Positions 8,277-16,926 of a stretch of DNA of 64,000 bases are shown here, piece by piece. Where the stretch lies: positions 61,657 through 125,656 of the forward strand of contig NZ_KE384304.1 of NCBI RefSeq assembly GCF_000425105.1. Direction: 5' to 3'. The first letter of the stretch is position 1. Every line of letters starts with the position of its first letter. The notes under the pieces are model-generated. The model was not told where the DNA came from. It made no database searches and saw nothing but the letters and a program-made list of their open reading frames with translations. Origin of the DNA: Agrococcus lahaulensis DSM 17612. Its GTDB lineage: Bacteria; Actinomycetota; Actinomycetes; Actinomycetales; Microbacteriaceae. The translations under genes and the position numbers were made by a program.

Positions 8277-8654
8277 ATGGCACGCATCGCAGGTGTCGAC
8301 ATCCCGCGCGAGAAGCGCGTGGAGATCGCACTGACGTACATCTACGGCGTCGGCCGCACCCGGTCGGTCGCGACGCTCGAGGCCACGGGCATCGACCGCA
8401 ACACCCGCGTCAAGGACCTGACCGACGACCAGCTCGTCGCGCTCCGCGACCACATCGAGGGCACGTTCAAGGTGGAGGGCGACCTCCGTCGCGAGGTGGC
8501 CGCCGACATCCGCCGCAAGGTCGAGATCGGTTCGTACGAGGGCATCCGCCACCGCCGCGGCCTTCCCGTGCGCGGTCAGCGCACCAAGACGAACGCGCGC
8601 ACCCGCAAGGGCAAGAAGCAGACGGTCGCCGGCAAGAAGAAGGCCGGCCGCTAG
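8277..8654 (+). CDS. rpsM: 30S ribosomal protein S13
   Basis: A 125-residue uS13, which contacts the 50S subunit and P-site tRNA. It begins [14 protein letters not shown] and ends in a basic tail with [16 protein letters not shown] and KKKAGR. ATG at 8277 follows TGAGGAG. First gene of rpsM-rpsK; separated from rpmJ by a hairpin and repeats, so probably transcribed from its own promoter, which I could not place. Confidence 0.98.
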   Translation: MARIAGVDIPREKRVEIALTYIYGVGRTRSVATLEATGIDRNTRVKDLTDDQLVALRDHIEGTFKVEGDLRREVAADIRRKVEIGSYEGIRHRRGLPVRGQRTKTNARTRKGKKQTVAGKKKAGR

Positions 8655-8675
8655 GCCGCGTGGAGGTAGAGAAAC

Positions 8676-9074
8676 ATGGCAGCTCCCAAGTCCGCGGTCC
8701 GCAAGCCGCGCAAGAAGGACAAGAAGAACGTCGCCGTGGGCCAGGCCCACATCAAGTCGACGTTCAACAACACGATCGTCTCGATCACCGACACCACCGG
8801 CGCCGTCATCACGCAGGCCTCGGGCGGCGCGGTCGGCATGAAGGGCTCGCGCAAGTCGACGCCCTACGCCGCCCAGCTCGCCGCCGAGTCGGCTGCGCGC
8901 CAGGCGCAGGACCACGGCATGAAGAAGGTCGACGTCTTCGTCAAGGGTGCCGGTTCGGGCCGTGAGACGGCGATCCGCTCGCTCCAGGCCGCCGGCCTCG
9001 AGATCGGCGCGATCCACGACGTGACGCCGCAGGCGCACAACGGCGTTCGCCCGCCGAAGCCGCGCCGCAACTAG
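8676..9074 (+). CDS. rpsK: 30S ribosomal protein S11
   Basis: A 132-residue uS11 of the 30S platform. Family blocks are visible: [15 protein letters not shown] near residue 25 and the end [22 protein letters not shown] 21 bases after rpsM follows GGAGG. rpsD, which follows rpsK in many bacteria, is absent here, as is usual in this order. Confidence 0.98.
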   Translation: MAAPKSAVRKPRKKDKKNVAVGQAHIKSTFNNTIVSITDTTGAVITQASGGAVGMKGSRKSTPYAAQLAAESAARQAQDHGMKKVDVFVKGAGSGRETAIRSLQAAGLEIGAIHDVTPQAHNGVRPPKPRRN

Positions 9075-9080
9075 TCGCTC

Positions 9081-9109
9081 CTGCCGGGCAGGCGAGCCTC
9101 GCCTGCCCG
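9081..9109 (+). terminator. Perfect 14-bp hairpin between rpsK and rpoA
   Basis: GCCGGGCAGGCGAG (9081-9094) pairs with CTCGCCTGCCCGGC (9096-9109). No T-run follows. It may act as an attenuator that lowers read-through into rpoA or protects the rpsM-rpsK transcript end. Confidence 0.6.
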
Positions 9110-9130
9110 GCATTCCGCCGTCACTGAACA

Positions 9131-9154
9131 CGCGAGTCATATAGCGGACTCGCG
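9131..9154 (+). promoter_or_regulatory. Hairpin just upstream of rpoA ribosome-binding site
   Basis: CGCGAGTC (9131-9138) pairs with GACTCGCG (9147-9154) around the AT-rich loop ATATAGCG. The rpoA ribosome-binding site AAGGAA lies five bases downstream. The AT loop could also serve as a -10 region. The structure is visible; the role is inference. Confidence 0.4.
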
Positions 9155-9172
9155 ACCGAAAGGAACCGACAC

Positions 9173-10162
9173 GTGCTGATCGCCCAGCGCCCCACTGTCT
9201 CCGAGGAGTCCATCGCCGAGCACCGCTCGCGGTTCACGATCGAGCCGCTCGAGCCGGGCTTCGGCTACACCCTCGGCAACTCGCTCCGCCGCACCCTCCT
9301 GTCGTCGATCCCCGGTGCGGCCGTCACGAGCATCCGCCTCGACGGCGTGCTGCACGAGTTCTCGACGATCGCCGGTGTCAAGGAGGACGTCACCGAGATC
9401 ATCCTGAACATCAAGCAGCTCGTCGTCTCGTCGGAGCACGACGAGCCCGTCGTCGCCTACCTCTCGCGCCAGGGCGCGGGCACGGTGACCGCCGGCGACA
9501 TCACGACGCCCGCCGGCGTCGAGATCCACAACCCCGAGCTCGTGCTCGCGACGCTCAATGACTCGGCCAAGCTCCAGCTCGAGCTGACCGTCGAGCGCGG
9601 CCGCGGCTACGTCTCGGCGGCGCAGAACCGCGACGAGTTCGCCGAGGCCGGCGTCATCCCGGTCGACTCGATCTACTCGCCCGTGCTCAAGGTCACCTAC
9701 CGCGTCGAGGCGACGCGTGCCGGTGAGCGCACCGACTTCGACTCGCTCGTCGTCGACGTCGAGACGAAGCCGGCCATCTCGCCGCGCGACGCCATCGCGT
9801 CGGCCGGTCGCACGCTCGTCGAGCTGTTCGGCCTCACGCGCGACCTGAACGCCGAGGCCGAGGGCATCGAGATCGGCCAGGCGCCCGCCGAGGCCATCGG
9901 CTCGGGCGAGCTCGCCACGCCGATCGAGGAGCTCGACCTGTCGGTGCGCTCCTACAACTGCCTCAAGCGCGAGGGCATCAACACGGTGTCGGAGCTCGTC
10001 GCGCTCAGCGAGACGCAGCTCATGAACATCCGCAACTTCGGCCAGAAGTCGGTCGACGAGGTGCGCGACAAGCTCACCGAGCTCGGCCTGTCGCTCAAGG
10101 ATGCGGTGCCCGGCTTCGACGGCGCGCACTTCTACAGCGGTTACGACGAGGACGCTCGCTGA
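9173..10162 (+). CDS. rpoA: DNA-directed RNA polymerase subunit alpha
   Basis: A 329-residue alpha subunit that dimerises to nucleate RNA polymerase assembly and contacts UP elements and activators. The N-terminal domain (about 1-230) contains [19 protein letters not shown] and [14 protein letters not shown]; the C-terminal helix-hairpin-helix domain (about 248-315) contains [16 protein letters not shown] and [14 protein letters not shown] start at 9173 is preceded by AAGGAA. Length and domains are normal. Confidence 0.98.
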   Translation: MLIAQRPTVSEESIAEHRSRFTIEPLEPGFGYTLGNSLRRTLLSSIPGAAVTSIRLDGVLHEFSTIAGVKEDVTEIILNIKQLVVSSEHDEPVVAYLSRQGAGTVTAGDITTPAGVEIHNPELVLATLNDSAKLQLELTVERGRGYVSAAQNRDEFAEAGVIPVDSIYSPVLKVTYRVEATRAGERTDFDSLVVDVETKPAISPRDAIASAGRTLVELFGLTRDLNAEAEGIEIGQAPAEAIGSGELATPIEELDLSVRSYNCLKREGINTVSELVALSETQLMNIRNFGQKSVDEVRDKLTELGLSLKDAVPGFDGAHFYSGYDEDAR

Positions 10163-10197
10163 CGCGGGCCGATTGACGATCAAGGGATAAAGGAACC

Positions 10198-10881
10198 ATG
10201 CCCAAGCCCACCAAGGGTCCCCGCCTCGGAGGCGGTCCGGCGCACGAGCGCCTGCTGCTCGCGAACCTCGCGGCCGCGCTGTTCACGCACAAGTCGATCA
10301 AGACGACCGAGACGAAGGCCAAGCGCCTCCGCCCCGTCGCCGAGCGCCTCATCACGTTCGCCAAGCGCGGCGACCTGCACGCGCGTCGCCGCGTGCTCGC
10401 CGTGATCGGCGACAAGGGCGTCGTGCACGAGCTCTTCACCGAGATCGCGCCGCTCGTCGCGGAGCGCGAGGGCGGCTACACCCGCATCACGAAGCTCGGC
10501 TACCGCAAGGGCGACAACGCCCCGATGGCGCAGATCGAGCTCGTGCTCGAGCCGGTCGCGAAGAAGCCGTCGAAGTCGAAGGCCGCCGCCGCAGCGACGA
10601 GCGCCGCCGCCGACCAGGAGGCCGCGGAGGCCGCTGCCGCCGCCGAGCAGGTCGTCGAGGCCGCCGAGGAGACCCCGGAGGTCGAGGGCGTCGAGGCGAG
10701 CCCGATCGCCGAGGCCGACAATGCCGGCATCGAGGGCTCGCCCGCCCAGCAGGGCGCGGTGCAGGCCGACCAGGCCGCCGCCGAGGCCGCGAGCGCCGCC
10801 GCGACCGACGCGCAGGCGCAGGACGACGGCCAGCTCGCCGCGACCCGCACCGAGGCCCAGCAGGGCCGCGACAACAAGTAG
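10198..10881 (+). CDS. rplQ: 50S ribosomal protein L17 with long Ala/Glu tail
   Basis: A 227-residue bL17. The first 118 or so residues are the conserved ribosomal core ([47 protein letters not shown]). The remaining 105 or so are a low-complexity tail rich in Ala, Glu and Gln after KKPSKSK, absent from the 120-residue E. coli protein. Tails occur in other actinobacteria, but this one is long. ATG follows AAAGGAA; a strong hairpin ends the unit. Confidence 0.96.
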   Translation: MPKPTKGPRLGGGPAHERLLLANLAAALFTHKSIKTTETKAKRLRPVAERLITFAKRGDLHARRRVLAVIGDKGVVHELFTEIAPLVAEREGGYTRITKLGYRKGDNAPMAQIELVLEPVAKKPSKSKAAAAATSAAADQEAAEAAAAAEQVVEAAEETPEVEGVEASPIAEADNAGIEGSPAQQGAVQADQAAAEAASAAATDAQAQDDGQLAATRTEAQQGRDNK

Positions 10882-10896
10882 TCGCACGCCACGATC

Positions 10897-10923
10897 GAAG
10901 GGCCCCGCAGAGCGGGGCCCTTC
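10897..10923. terminator. Bidirectional terminator between rplQ and GH15 gene
   Basis: GAAGGGCCCCGC (10897-10908), AGA loop, GCGGGGCCCTTC (10912-10923): a perfect 12-bp stem between convergent genes, with As and Ts at its base. It can serve both transcripts. Confidence 0.85.
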
Positions 10924-10929
10924 GTCGTC

Positions 10930-12726
10930 TCAGCGGCCGGCCGCCGCCGACCGCGCCCGCTCGATGTCGGTCGCGGCGAGCACGAGGCCGAGGTGCGAGA
11001 ACGCCTGGGGGAAGTTGCCCCAGTGGTGGCCCGTCGCCGGATCGATCTCCTCCGCGAGCAGCCCCACGTCGTTCCGGAGGGCGACGAGCCGATCCATGAG
11101 CGCCGTCGCGTCGTCGAGCCGGCCCGCCCCCGCGTAGGCGCTCACGAGCCAGAAGCCGCATAGCACGAACGGGTGCTCGCCGCCCGCGAGTCCGTCGAGC
11201 CCCGTCGTGCGGTACCGCAGCGGCAGGCCGTCGACGAGCAGCTCCTGCTCGATGCGAGCGATCGTGCCGAGGAAGCGCGGATCCGTCGGCTCGACGATCC
11301 CGATCGTCGGCAGCTGCAGGAGCGAGGCGTCGACGTCGCTCGTGCCGTAGTGCTGGCGGAACGAGCCTGTGGACTCGTCGAAGCCGCGCGTGAGGACCTC
11401 CTCGCGCAGCGCATCCCGCAGCTCCGCCCAGCGGCTCGCGTCGCCGTCGCAGCCGTCCTCGATCGCGCGCACGCCGCAGTCGAACGCCGCCCACATCATC
11501 GCGCGCGAGTGGGTGAAGAGCTGCGGCTCGCCGCGCATCTCCCAGAGCCCGTGGTCGGGCTCCCGCCAGTGGGTCGCGAGCTCGTCGAGGAGCGCGCGCT
11601 GCATGTGCCACGAGTCGTGGCTGTCGGCGATGCCGAGCTCGCGGAGCCGCTGCAGCGTGAGCATGACCTGCCCGAGCACGTCGTGCTGCCGCTGGTCGGC
11701 GGCGCCGTTGCCGATCCGCACGGGCCGCGCGCCGCCGTAGCCCGGCAGGTGCGGCAGCTCCCGCTCGAGCAGGTCGCGGCCGCCGTCGCGGCGGTACATG
11801 ATGCGCATGTCCTGCGGGTCGCCCGCGATCGCGCGCAGCAGCCAGTCGCGCCACAGCCCGACGCGCTCGACGAGCCGCACCGCGAGCATCGCGTCGACGG
11901 TGAGCGAGGCGTCGCGCAGCCACGTGAAGCGGTAGTCCCAGTTGCGCACGCCGCCGGGATCCTCCGGCAGCGACGTCGTGGGCGCGGCGAGGATGCCGCC
12001 GGTCGCGTCGTCGGTGAGCGCGCGCAGCACCAGCACGCTCGACTGCACCGCCTCGAGGTAGGGGCCCTCGTAGTCGAGCTCGGCGAGCCACTCGGCCGAC
12101 TCCGCGACCGTCGTCGCGACCACCTCCGGCTCGCCGACGGGCTCGGCGATCGGCAGCCAGGAGTGCTGCCAGCAGAGGTCGAGCACGAGCCGCTCGCCCG
12201 CGCGCACCGTGAACGTGCCGCGGTGCGCGTGGTCGCTGCTGCGCGGCAGCGGGCCGCCGCGCAGCACGAGCCGGTCGGGGCCGGCGATCGCGACGAGCAC
12301 CTCCTCGTCGCGATCGCGCACGCGCCGCACCCACGGGGGCACGGCGCCGTAGCCGAAGCGGACGACGAGCTCCTGCTCCATCTCGACCTCGCCCGCGACG
12401 CCCTCGATGATGCGCACGACATCGGCACGCTCGTCGCCCGTCGGCATCGCGTCCGTCACCCGCACGGTGCCGCCGGCCGTCTCGTGCGTCGTCTCGAGCA
12501 CGAGGCTCCCGGGCAGGTAGCGGCGCGTCGTCGTCGCCGGCGCCGTCGGGCCGATGCGCCAGTGGCCGTTCCGCCGGTCGCCGAGCAGCGCGGCGAAGCA
12601 CGCGTGCGAGTCGAAGTGCGGCAGGCACAGCCAGTCGATCGAGCCGTCGCGGCCGACGAGCGCGGCGGTCGAGCGGTCGCCGATCATGGCGTAGTGCTCG
12701 ATGGGCGAGGGCTCCGGGGCAGGCAT
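10930..12726 (-). CDS. Glycoside hydrolase family 15 protein
   Basis: A 598-residue GH15-type (alpha/alpha)6-barrel protein, a family with glucoamylases and acid trehalases. The opening IEHYAMIGDRSTAALVGRDG and the domain junction VRNWDYRFTWLRDASLT are diagnostic. Likely catalytic acids are the Glu in HGLWEMRG and the Glu pair in LLAEEIDP, just before GNFPQAFSHLGLV. There is no signal peptide, so it is cytoplasmic; trehalose or a small maltodextrin is the likely substrate. ATG at 12726; it converges on rplQ and shares its terminator. Confidence 0.9.
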   Translation of the reverse strand: MPAPEPSPIEHYAMIGDRSTAALVGRDGSIDWLCLPHFDSHACFAALLGDRRNGHWRIGPTAPATTTRRYLPGSLVLETTHETAGGTVRVTDAMPTGDERADVVRIIEGVAGEVEMEQELVVRFGYGAVPPWVRRVRDRDEEVLVAIAGPDRLVLRGGPLPRSSDHAHRGTFTVRAGERLVLDLCWQHSWLPIAEPVGEPEVVATTVAESAEWLAELDYEGPYLEAVQSSVLVLRALTDDATGGILAAPTTSLPEDPGGVRNWDYRFTWLRDASLTVDAMLAVRLVERVGLWRDWLLRAIAGDPQDMRIMYRRDGGRDLLERELPHLPGYGGARPVRIGNGAADQRQHDVLGQVMLTLQRLRELGIADSHDSWHMQRALLDELATHWREPDHGLWEMRGEPQLFTHSRAMMWAAFDCGVRAIEDGCDGDASRWAELRDALREEVLTRGFDESTGSFRQHYGTSDVDASLLQLPTIGIVEPTDPRFLGTIARIEQELLVDGLPLRYRTTGLDGLAGGEHPFVLCGFWLVSAYAGAGRLDDATALMDRLVALRNDVGLLAEEIDPATGHHWGNFPQAFSHLGLVLAATDIERARSAAAGR

Positions 12727-12802
12727 GGCGAGAGGCTATCGAGGCCACCTCCGCGGCCCGTGAGCGCAGGCGACCGCGGCTCCGGCAGGCAGCGCGCGTG
12801 CA

Positions 12803-12808
12803 TAGGCT
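12803..12808 (+). promoter_or_regulatory. -10 box for a leaderless truA transcript
   Basis: TAGGCT at 12803-12808 ends six bases before the truA ATG and there is no ribosome-binding site, so transcription probably starts at the A of the start codon. No clear -35 box is visible. Confidence 0.6.
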
Positions 12809-12814
12809 GGGCGC

Positions 12815-13639
12815 ATGCCGCGCCTCCGCCTCGACCTCGCGTACGACGGCGGCGGCTTCGCCGGTTGGGCCGCGCAGCCCGGGCTGCGCACGTGCCAGGG
12901 CGAGCTCGAGCGGGCGCTCTCGACGATCGCGCGCGAGCCGATCCGGGTCACGGTCGCGGGTCGCACGGATGCGGGCGTGCACGCGAGCGGGCAGGTCGCG
13001 CACGCCGACGTGCCCGACGCGTTCGCGGCCGGCGCGCTCGAGCGGCCGGAGCGCCTCGCGCACCGGCTCTCGCGGCTCGCCGCGCCGGAGGGCGACCTCG
13101 TGGTGCGCGCCGTCAGCCTCGCGCCGCCCGGCTTCGACGCGCGGTTCTCGGCCGTCTCGCGCTCCTACCGCTACCGCATCGTCACCGGCCCGGCCGACCC
13201 GCTCGAGCGCCGCACCGCCGCGCACGTGCCGCAGCAGCTCGACCTCGACGCGATGCGCCGCGCGGCGGATGCGCTCGTGGGGCTGCGCGACTTCGCCGCG
13301 TTCTGCCGGCCGCGCGAGGGCGCGACGACCATCCGAGAGCTGCGCGAGTTCTCGTGGGCGCGGCACGGGCAGCTGCTGACGGCGTCGCTCACCGCCGACG
13401 CCTTCTGCCACTCGATGGTGCGCGCGCTCGTCGCGGCGTGCGTGCGCGTGGGGGAGGGGCGACTGGGGCTCGCGCAGGCCGCCGCGCTCCTCGATGAGCG
13501 GCGGCGCTCACCGCTCACGGGGCTCATGCCCGCGCGCGGCCTCACGCTCGTCGCGGTCGGCTATCCGCCCGACGAGGGGCTCGCCGAGCAGGCCGAGCGC
13601 ACCCGGGCGCGACGGAGCGCATCCGACCTCGACGAGTGA
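12815..13639 (+). CDS. truA: tRNA pseudouridine(38-40) synthase TruA
   Basis: A 274-residue pseudouridine synthase acting on positions 38-40 of the tRNA anticodon arm. The catalytic Asp lies in AGRTDAGVHASGQ, and the family blocks FDARFSAVSRSYRYRI and DAFCHSMVRALV follow. ATG is leaderless. It lies after the ribosomal cluster as in many actinobacteria. The C-terminal 30 residues are charged and variable. Confidence 0.96.
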   Translation: MPRLRLDLAYDGGGFAGWAAQPGLRTCQGELERALSTIAREPIRVTVAGRTDAGVHASGQVAHADVPDAFAAGALERPERLAHRLSRLAAPEGDLVVRAVSLAPPGFDARFSAVSRSYRYRIVTGPADPLERRTAAHVPQQLDLDAMRRAADALVGLRDFAAFCRPREGATTIRELREFSWARHGQLLTASLTADAFCHSMVRALVAACVRVGEGRLGLAQAAALLDERRRSPLTGLMPARGLTLVAVGYPPDEGLAEQAERTRARRSASDLDE

Positions 13640-13654
13640 GGCCGGCCGACCGGC

Positions 13655-14293
13655 TCAGCGCAGCGCGGCCCGCAGCTCGTCGACGGAGTCGACGACCCGC
13701 CACGCACCCGCGGCCTCGAGCTCGGCGCGCGAGCCGTAGCCGTAGGCGACGCCGATGCCCTTGATGCCGAGCTCGGCGGCCGAGGCGATGTCATGCTCGC
13801 GGTCGCCGACCATGACGACGTCGGATGCGTCGAGGCCGATCGAGGCGACGGCCCGTTCGATCACGCTCGCCTTCGAGTGGCCGAGCAGCTCGGGGCTGCG
13901 GCCGTGGACGCCGCGGAAGCGGTGGCGAAGCCCGTAGTGGTCGATGACGCGCTCCGCGTCGGGCTGCACCTTGAACGTCGCGACGGCGAGCGGCGTGCCG
14001 GCGCCGTCGAGGTCGGCGAGCAGCGCGTCGACGCCGGGGTAGAGCTCGCTCTCGAAGAGCCCGGTCTCGAGCCGGTCGCGGAACGCCGCGAGCGCGCGCT
14101 CGACGGTCGGCTCGTCGTGGCCGGCCTCCTTGAGGCTCTGCCCGACGGGCGGGCCGAGCCACGCCTGCAGCGCCTCGTCGGTCGGCTGCTCCCACTCGAG
14201 CACGGCGTGCATGTGCCGGAGGCTCGCGAAGAGCCCGGGCTTGGAGTCGGTGAGCGTGCCGTCGAGGTCGAAGACGATGCCGTGGGGAGCCAT
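13655..14293 (-). CDS. HAD family phosphatase (phosphoglycolate-phosphatase-like)
   Basis: A 212-residue haloacid-dehalogenase hydrolase. Motif I is FDLDGTLTDSKPG with the nucleophilic Asp near residue 8, motif II is AVATFKVQ, motif III includes the Lys in GHSKASVIE, and motif IV is MVGDREHDIASA. A helical cap lies between motifs I and II. This is the Gph/5'-nucleotidase subgroup; substrate cannot be told from sequence. ATG 14293 was chosen because the frame upstream has no counterpart in the family. It converges tail to tail with truA. Confidence 0.88.
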   Translation of the reverse strand: MAPHGIVFDLDGTLTDSKPGLFASLRHMHAVLEWEQPTDEALQAWLGPPVGQSLKEAGHDEPTVERALAAFRDRLETGLFESELYPGVDALLADLDGAGTPLAVATFKVQPDAERVIDHYGLRHRFRGVHGRSPELLGHSKASVIERAVASIGLDASDVVMVGDREHDIASAAELGIKGIGVAYGYGSRAELEAAGAWRVVDSVDELRAALR

Positions 14294-14398
14294 GTCCTCC
14301 CATCCTCCCAGGGCCGCCTCGACCTCGCGAGCGCGGTTCGCGCCCGGCGTAGGATCGACGACGGCCGCGACCGAGCGACGGCCAGTCGAGGAGTGGTG

Positions 14399-15817
14399 AT
14401 GACGGAGCAGTCGTCGTTCGATCAGGTCTTCCGCGGGTACGACCGCGAGCAGGTGGACGGCGCCCTCGCGGCGCTGCGCGCCGAGCTCGACGAGGTGCGG
14501 CGCTCGGCCGAGGCGCGCAGCCTCGAGGCAGAGGCTCGCGCGCAGCACTTGAGCGAGGACCTCGACGCGGCCGTCGCCCGCGCCGACCAGGCCGAGGCGC
14601 GCATGCTGCGGCTCGCGCAGCAGGTGCAGACGCTCGACGACGACGCCGATGAGGCCGACGAGGACGACTCGAAGGAGGGCCGCCAGACGCGCGTGCGCTT
14701 CGCCGAGATCCTGCGCGTCGCGGAGGACCAGGCGTCGTCGCTCGTCGAGAACGCCTCGAGCGCGGCGCAGCGGATCCTCGACGACGCGAACGCCGACCGC
14801 TTGGCGCTCCGCCGCGACGCCCAGGAGGAGGCCGCGCGCGTGCTGCAGGAGGCGCAGCACGAGGCCGAGCTCGTCCGCCGCCGCAGCGAGACCGAGCAGA
14901 CGGCGCACCGCGCCCGCATCGAGACGGAGCTCGGCTCGATCGGCGAGAAGGTCGCGCAGGCCGATCGCGAGGCGCAGGTGCTGCTCGGCGAGGCCGAGCG
15001 CGCCGCCGCGGCGCTGCGCGCGCAGGTCACGCGCGAGACCGACGACCTCAAGCTCGACGCCGACCGCATCGTGCGGGAGGCGAAAGCCCGCCGGGTCGAG
15101 CTCGACGCTGCGCTCACCCGCCGGCAGGACGACGCGCAGCAGGAGTTCCTGCGGCTGCACAACCAGGCGGTCGCGCACGCCGAGCGCATCACCGCCGACG
15201 CGAACGAGAAGGTCGCCTCGGCGCTCGCGCACGCGAAGCACGTCGCCGAGCAGTCCGAGGCGTACGAGCGGCTCTCGAAGGCGCAGGCCGCCCAGATCGA
15301 GGCGAGCGCGAAGGCGCGCGCGTCGGCGATGCTCGACGAGGCGCGGCAGCGCGCGCAAGCGATCGTCGACACCGTCACGAAGCACACGAAGGACGTGCTG
15401 CGCGACGCCGAGGACCGCGCTCGCGGCCTGCGCTACCAGCAGTCCCAGCTCACGGGCTTCATGGCCGAGGTGCAGTCGCTCATGCACGTCGCCGACGCCG
15501 CCGACCCCCGCACGTGGAGCAGCGCCGGCGCCGAGGATCGCGGAGCGGCGACGGTCGCGTCCGACCCGACCGCGGATGCGTCCGGCCAGGCGGCGGATGC
15601 GTCCGGCCAGGCGGTGCCGACGGTCGCGGCCGAGGACCGGGCCGTCGTGCCCGACGCCTTCACCGCATCCGCCCCCGTCGTCGACCCGCTCGACGGCCTC
15701 GTGCTCGGCTCGCCGATCGAGGCGGAGGCGATCGAGGAGCCCGCGACGCGCGAGGAGGTCGTCGAGGTCGTGTGGCACGAGGACGACGAGGAGTACGACC
15801 CCTCGATCGACCGCTGA
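14399..15817 (+). CDS. DivIVA-like coiled-coil protein
   Basis: A 472-residue, mostly coiled-coil protein. Its first 35 residues (FDQVFRGYDREQVDGAL) resemble the DivIVA N-terminal membrane-curvature domain; residues about 35-365 are an Ala/Glu/Arg-rich helix with repeated AEA, ADR and DAN patterns; the tail is acidic and contains ADASGQA twice. Proteins of this type help position polar growth or division machinery in actinobacteria. ATG 14399 follows GAGGAG; TAGGAT at 14350-14355 is a possible -10 box. The main DivIVA (Wag31) is not in the window, so this is an additional paralogue-like protein. Confidence 0.75.
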   Translation: MTEQSSFDQVFRGYDREQVDGALAALRAELDEVRRSAEARSLEAEARAQHLSEDLDAAVARADQAEARMLRLAQQVQTLDDDADEADEDDSKEGRQTRVRFAEILRVAEDQASSLVENASSAAQRILDDANADRLALRRDAQEEAARVLQEAQHEAELVRRRSETEQTAHRARIETELGSIGEKVAQADREAQVLLGEAERAAAALRAQVTRETDDLKLDADRIVREAKARRVELDAALTRRQDDAQQEFLRLHNQAVAHAERITADANEKVASALAHAKHVAEQSEAYERLSKAQAAQIEASAKARASAMLDEARQRAQAIVDTVTKHTKDVLRDAEDRARGLRYQQSQLTGFMAEVQSLMHVADAADPRTWSSAGAEDRGAATVASDPTADASGQAADASGQAVPTVAAEDRAVVPDAFTASAPVVDPLDGLVLGSPIEAEAIEEPATREEVVEVVWHEDDEEYDPSIDR

Positions 15818-15824
15818 CCGCCGG

Positions 15825-15854
15825 TTGACCTGCCAGGGACCGAGCGGCTATGCT
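15825..15854 (+). promoter_or_regulatory. Promoter of rplM-rpsI
   Basis: TTGACC at 15825-15830, an 18-base spacer and TATGCT at 15849-15854. Transcription from about 15861 gives an unusually long leader of about 115 bases before rplM. Confidence 0.8.
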
Positions 15855-15902
15855 CGATCCTTGGTGCGCACGCCCGTGCCCACCCGAATGAGCCCTCCAC
15901 CG

Positions 15903-15957
15903 GATGGTTGCCCGGCATCGCCGTGCAACACCTCGGAGCGGGATTCACGACCATCCA
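15903..15957 (+). promoter_or_regulatory. Structured rplM leader (candidate autoregulatory RNA)
   Basis: GGATGGT (15903-15909) can pair with ACCATCC (15951-15957), enclosing an inner GTTGC/GCAAC stem. The structure lies between the promoter and rplM. L13 leaders control this operon in Firmicutes; whether this one does so is inference. Confidence 0.4.
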
Positions 15958-15976
15958 TTCGATCAGTGAGGCACTC

Positions 15977-16423
15977 ATGACTCGCACGTATTCGCCCAAG
16001 GCGGCGGAGGTCCAGCACGACTGGATCGTCATCGACGCCACCGACGTGGTCCTCGGCCGCCTGGCCAGCCACGCAGCCGCCATCCTCCGCGGCAAGCACA
16101 AGGCGACGTTCGCCCCCCACATGGACATGGGCGACTTCGTCATCGTCGTCAACGCCGAGAAGGTGGCGCTCACGGGCCAGAAGCTCGCGAAGAAGGTCGC
16201 CTACCGCCACTCCGGGCAGCCCGGCGGCCTGAAGGCGGTCGGCTACGCGGAGATGCTCGAGCGCTACCCCGTCCGCACCGTCGAGAAGGCGATCCGCGGC
16301 ATGCTGCCGAAGAACTCGCTCGGCCGCGCCCAGATCAAGAAGCTCAAGGTCTACGCCGGCCCCGAGCACCCGCACGCGGCGCAGCAGCCGACCCCCTACA
16401 CGTTCGACCAGGTCGCCCAGTAG
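15977..16423 (+). CDS. rplM: 50S ribosomal protein L13
   Basis: A 148-residue uL13, an early assembly protein of the large subunit. Blocks [32 protein letters not shown] and [13 protein letters not shown] are intact. ATG 15977 lies at GAGGCACTC; the frame is open upstream, but only as far as the non-coding leader. Followed 20 bases later by rpsI. Confidence 0.97.
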   Translation: MTRTYSPKAAEVQHDWIVIDATDVVLGRLASHAAAILRGKHKATFAPHMDMGDFVIVVNAEKVALTGQKLAKKVAYRHSGQPGGLKAVGYAEMLERYPVRTVEKAIRGMLPKNSLGRAQIKKLKVYAGPEHPHAAQQPTPYTFDQVAQ

Positions 16424-16443
16424 GGCGCGAGGAGACACCAGAC

Positions 16444-16923
16444 ATGGCGAAGATCGCAGACTCCATCGAGGCTCCCGAGAGCTTCTCGACCGAGACGCCG
16501 GCGGCTGAGGCTCCCCGCGCGCCCCGCGTCGTCAACATCGGCGGCCAGGCCGTCGGCCGTCGCAAGCAGGCCATCGCCCGCGTGCGGCTCGTCCCCGGCT
16601 CCGGCTCGTTCACGGTGAACGGCCGCACGCTCGAGGACTACTTCCCGAACAAGCTGCACCAGCAGCTCATCAACGACCCCTTCGCGCTCCTCGAGCTGCA
16701 GGGCTCGTACGACGTGATCGCCCGCATCTCGGGCGGCGGCCCGTCGGGCCAGGCCGGTGCGCTCCGCCTCGGCATCGCCCGCGCGCTCAACGAGATCGAC
16801 GTCGAGAACAACCGCCCGGAGCTCAAGAAGGCCGGCTTCCTCTCGCGCGACGCGCGCGTCATCGAGCGCAAGAAGGCCGGCCTCAAGAAGGCCCGCAAGG
16901 CACCGCAGTACTCGAAGCGCTGA
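16444..16923 (+). CDS. rpsI: 30S ribosomal protein S9
   Basis: A 159-residue uS9 whose C-terminal tail contacts P-site tRNA. The core starts at [18 protein letters not shown] and ends [10 protein letters not shown], the conserved terminal Lys-Arg. The first 35 or so residues are an acidic Ala/Glu extension typical of actinobacteria. ATG follows GAGGAG by the usual spacing. Confidence 0.97.
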   Translation: MAKIADSIEAPESFSTETPAAEAPRAPRVVNIGGQAVGRRKQAIARVRLVPGSGSFTVNGRTLEDYFPNKLHQQLINDPFALLELQGSYDVIARISGGGPSGQAGALRLGIARALNEIDVENNRPELKKAGFLSRDARVIERKKAGLKKARKAPQYSKR

Positions 16924-16926
16924 TCG

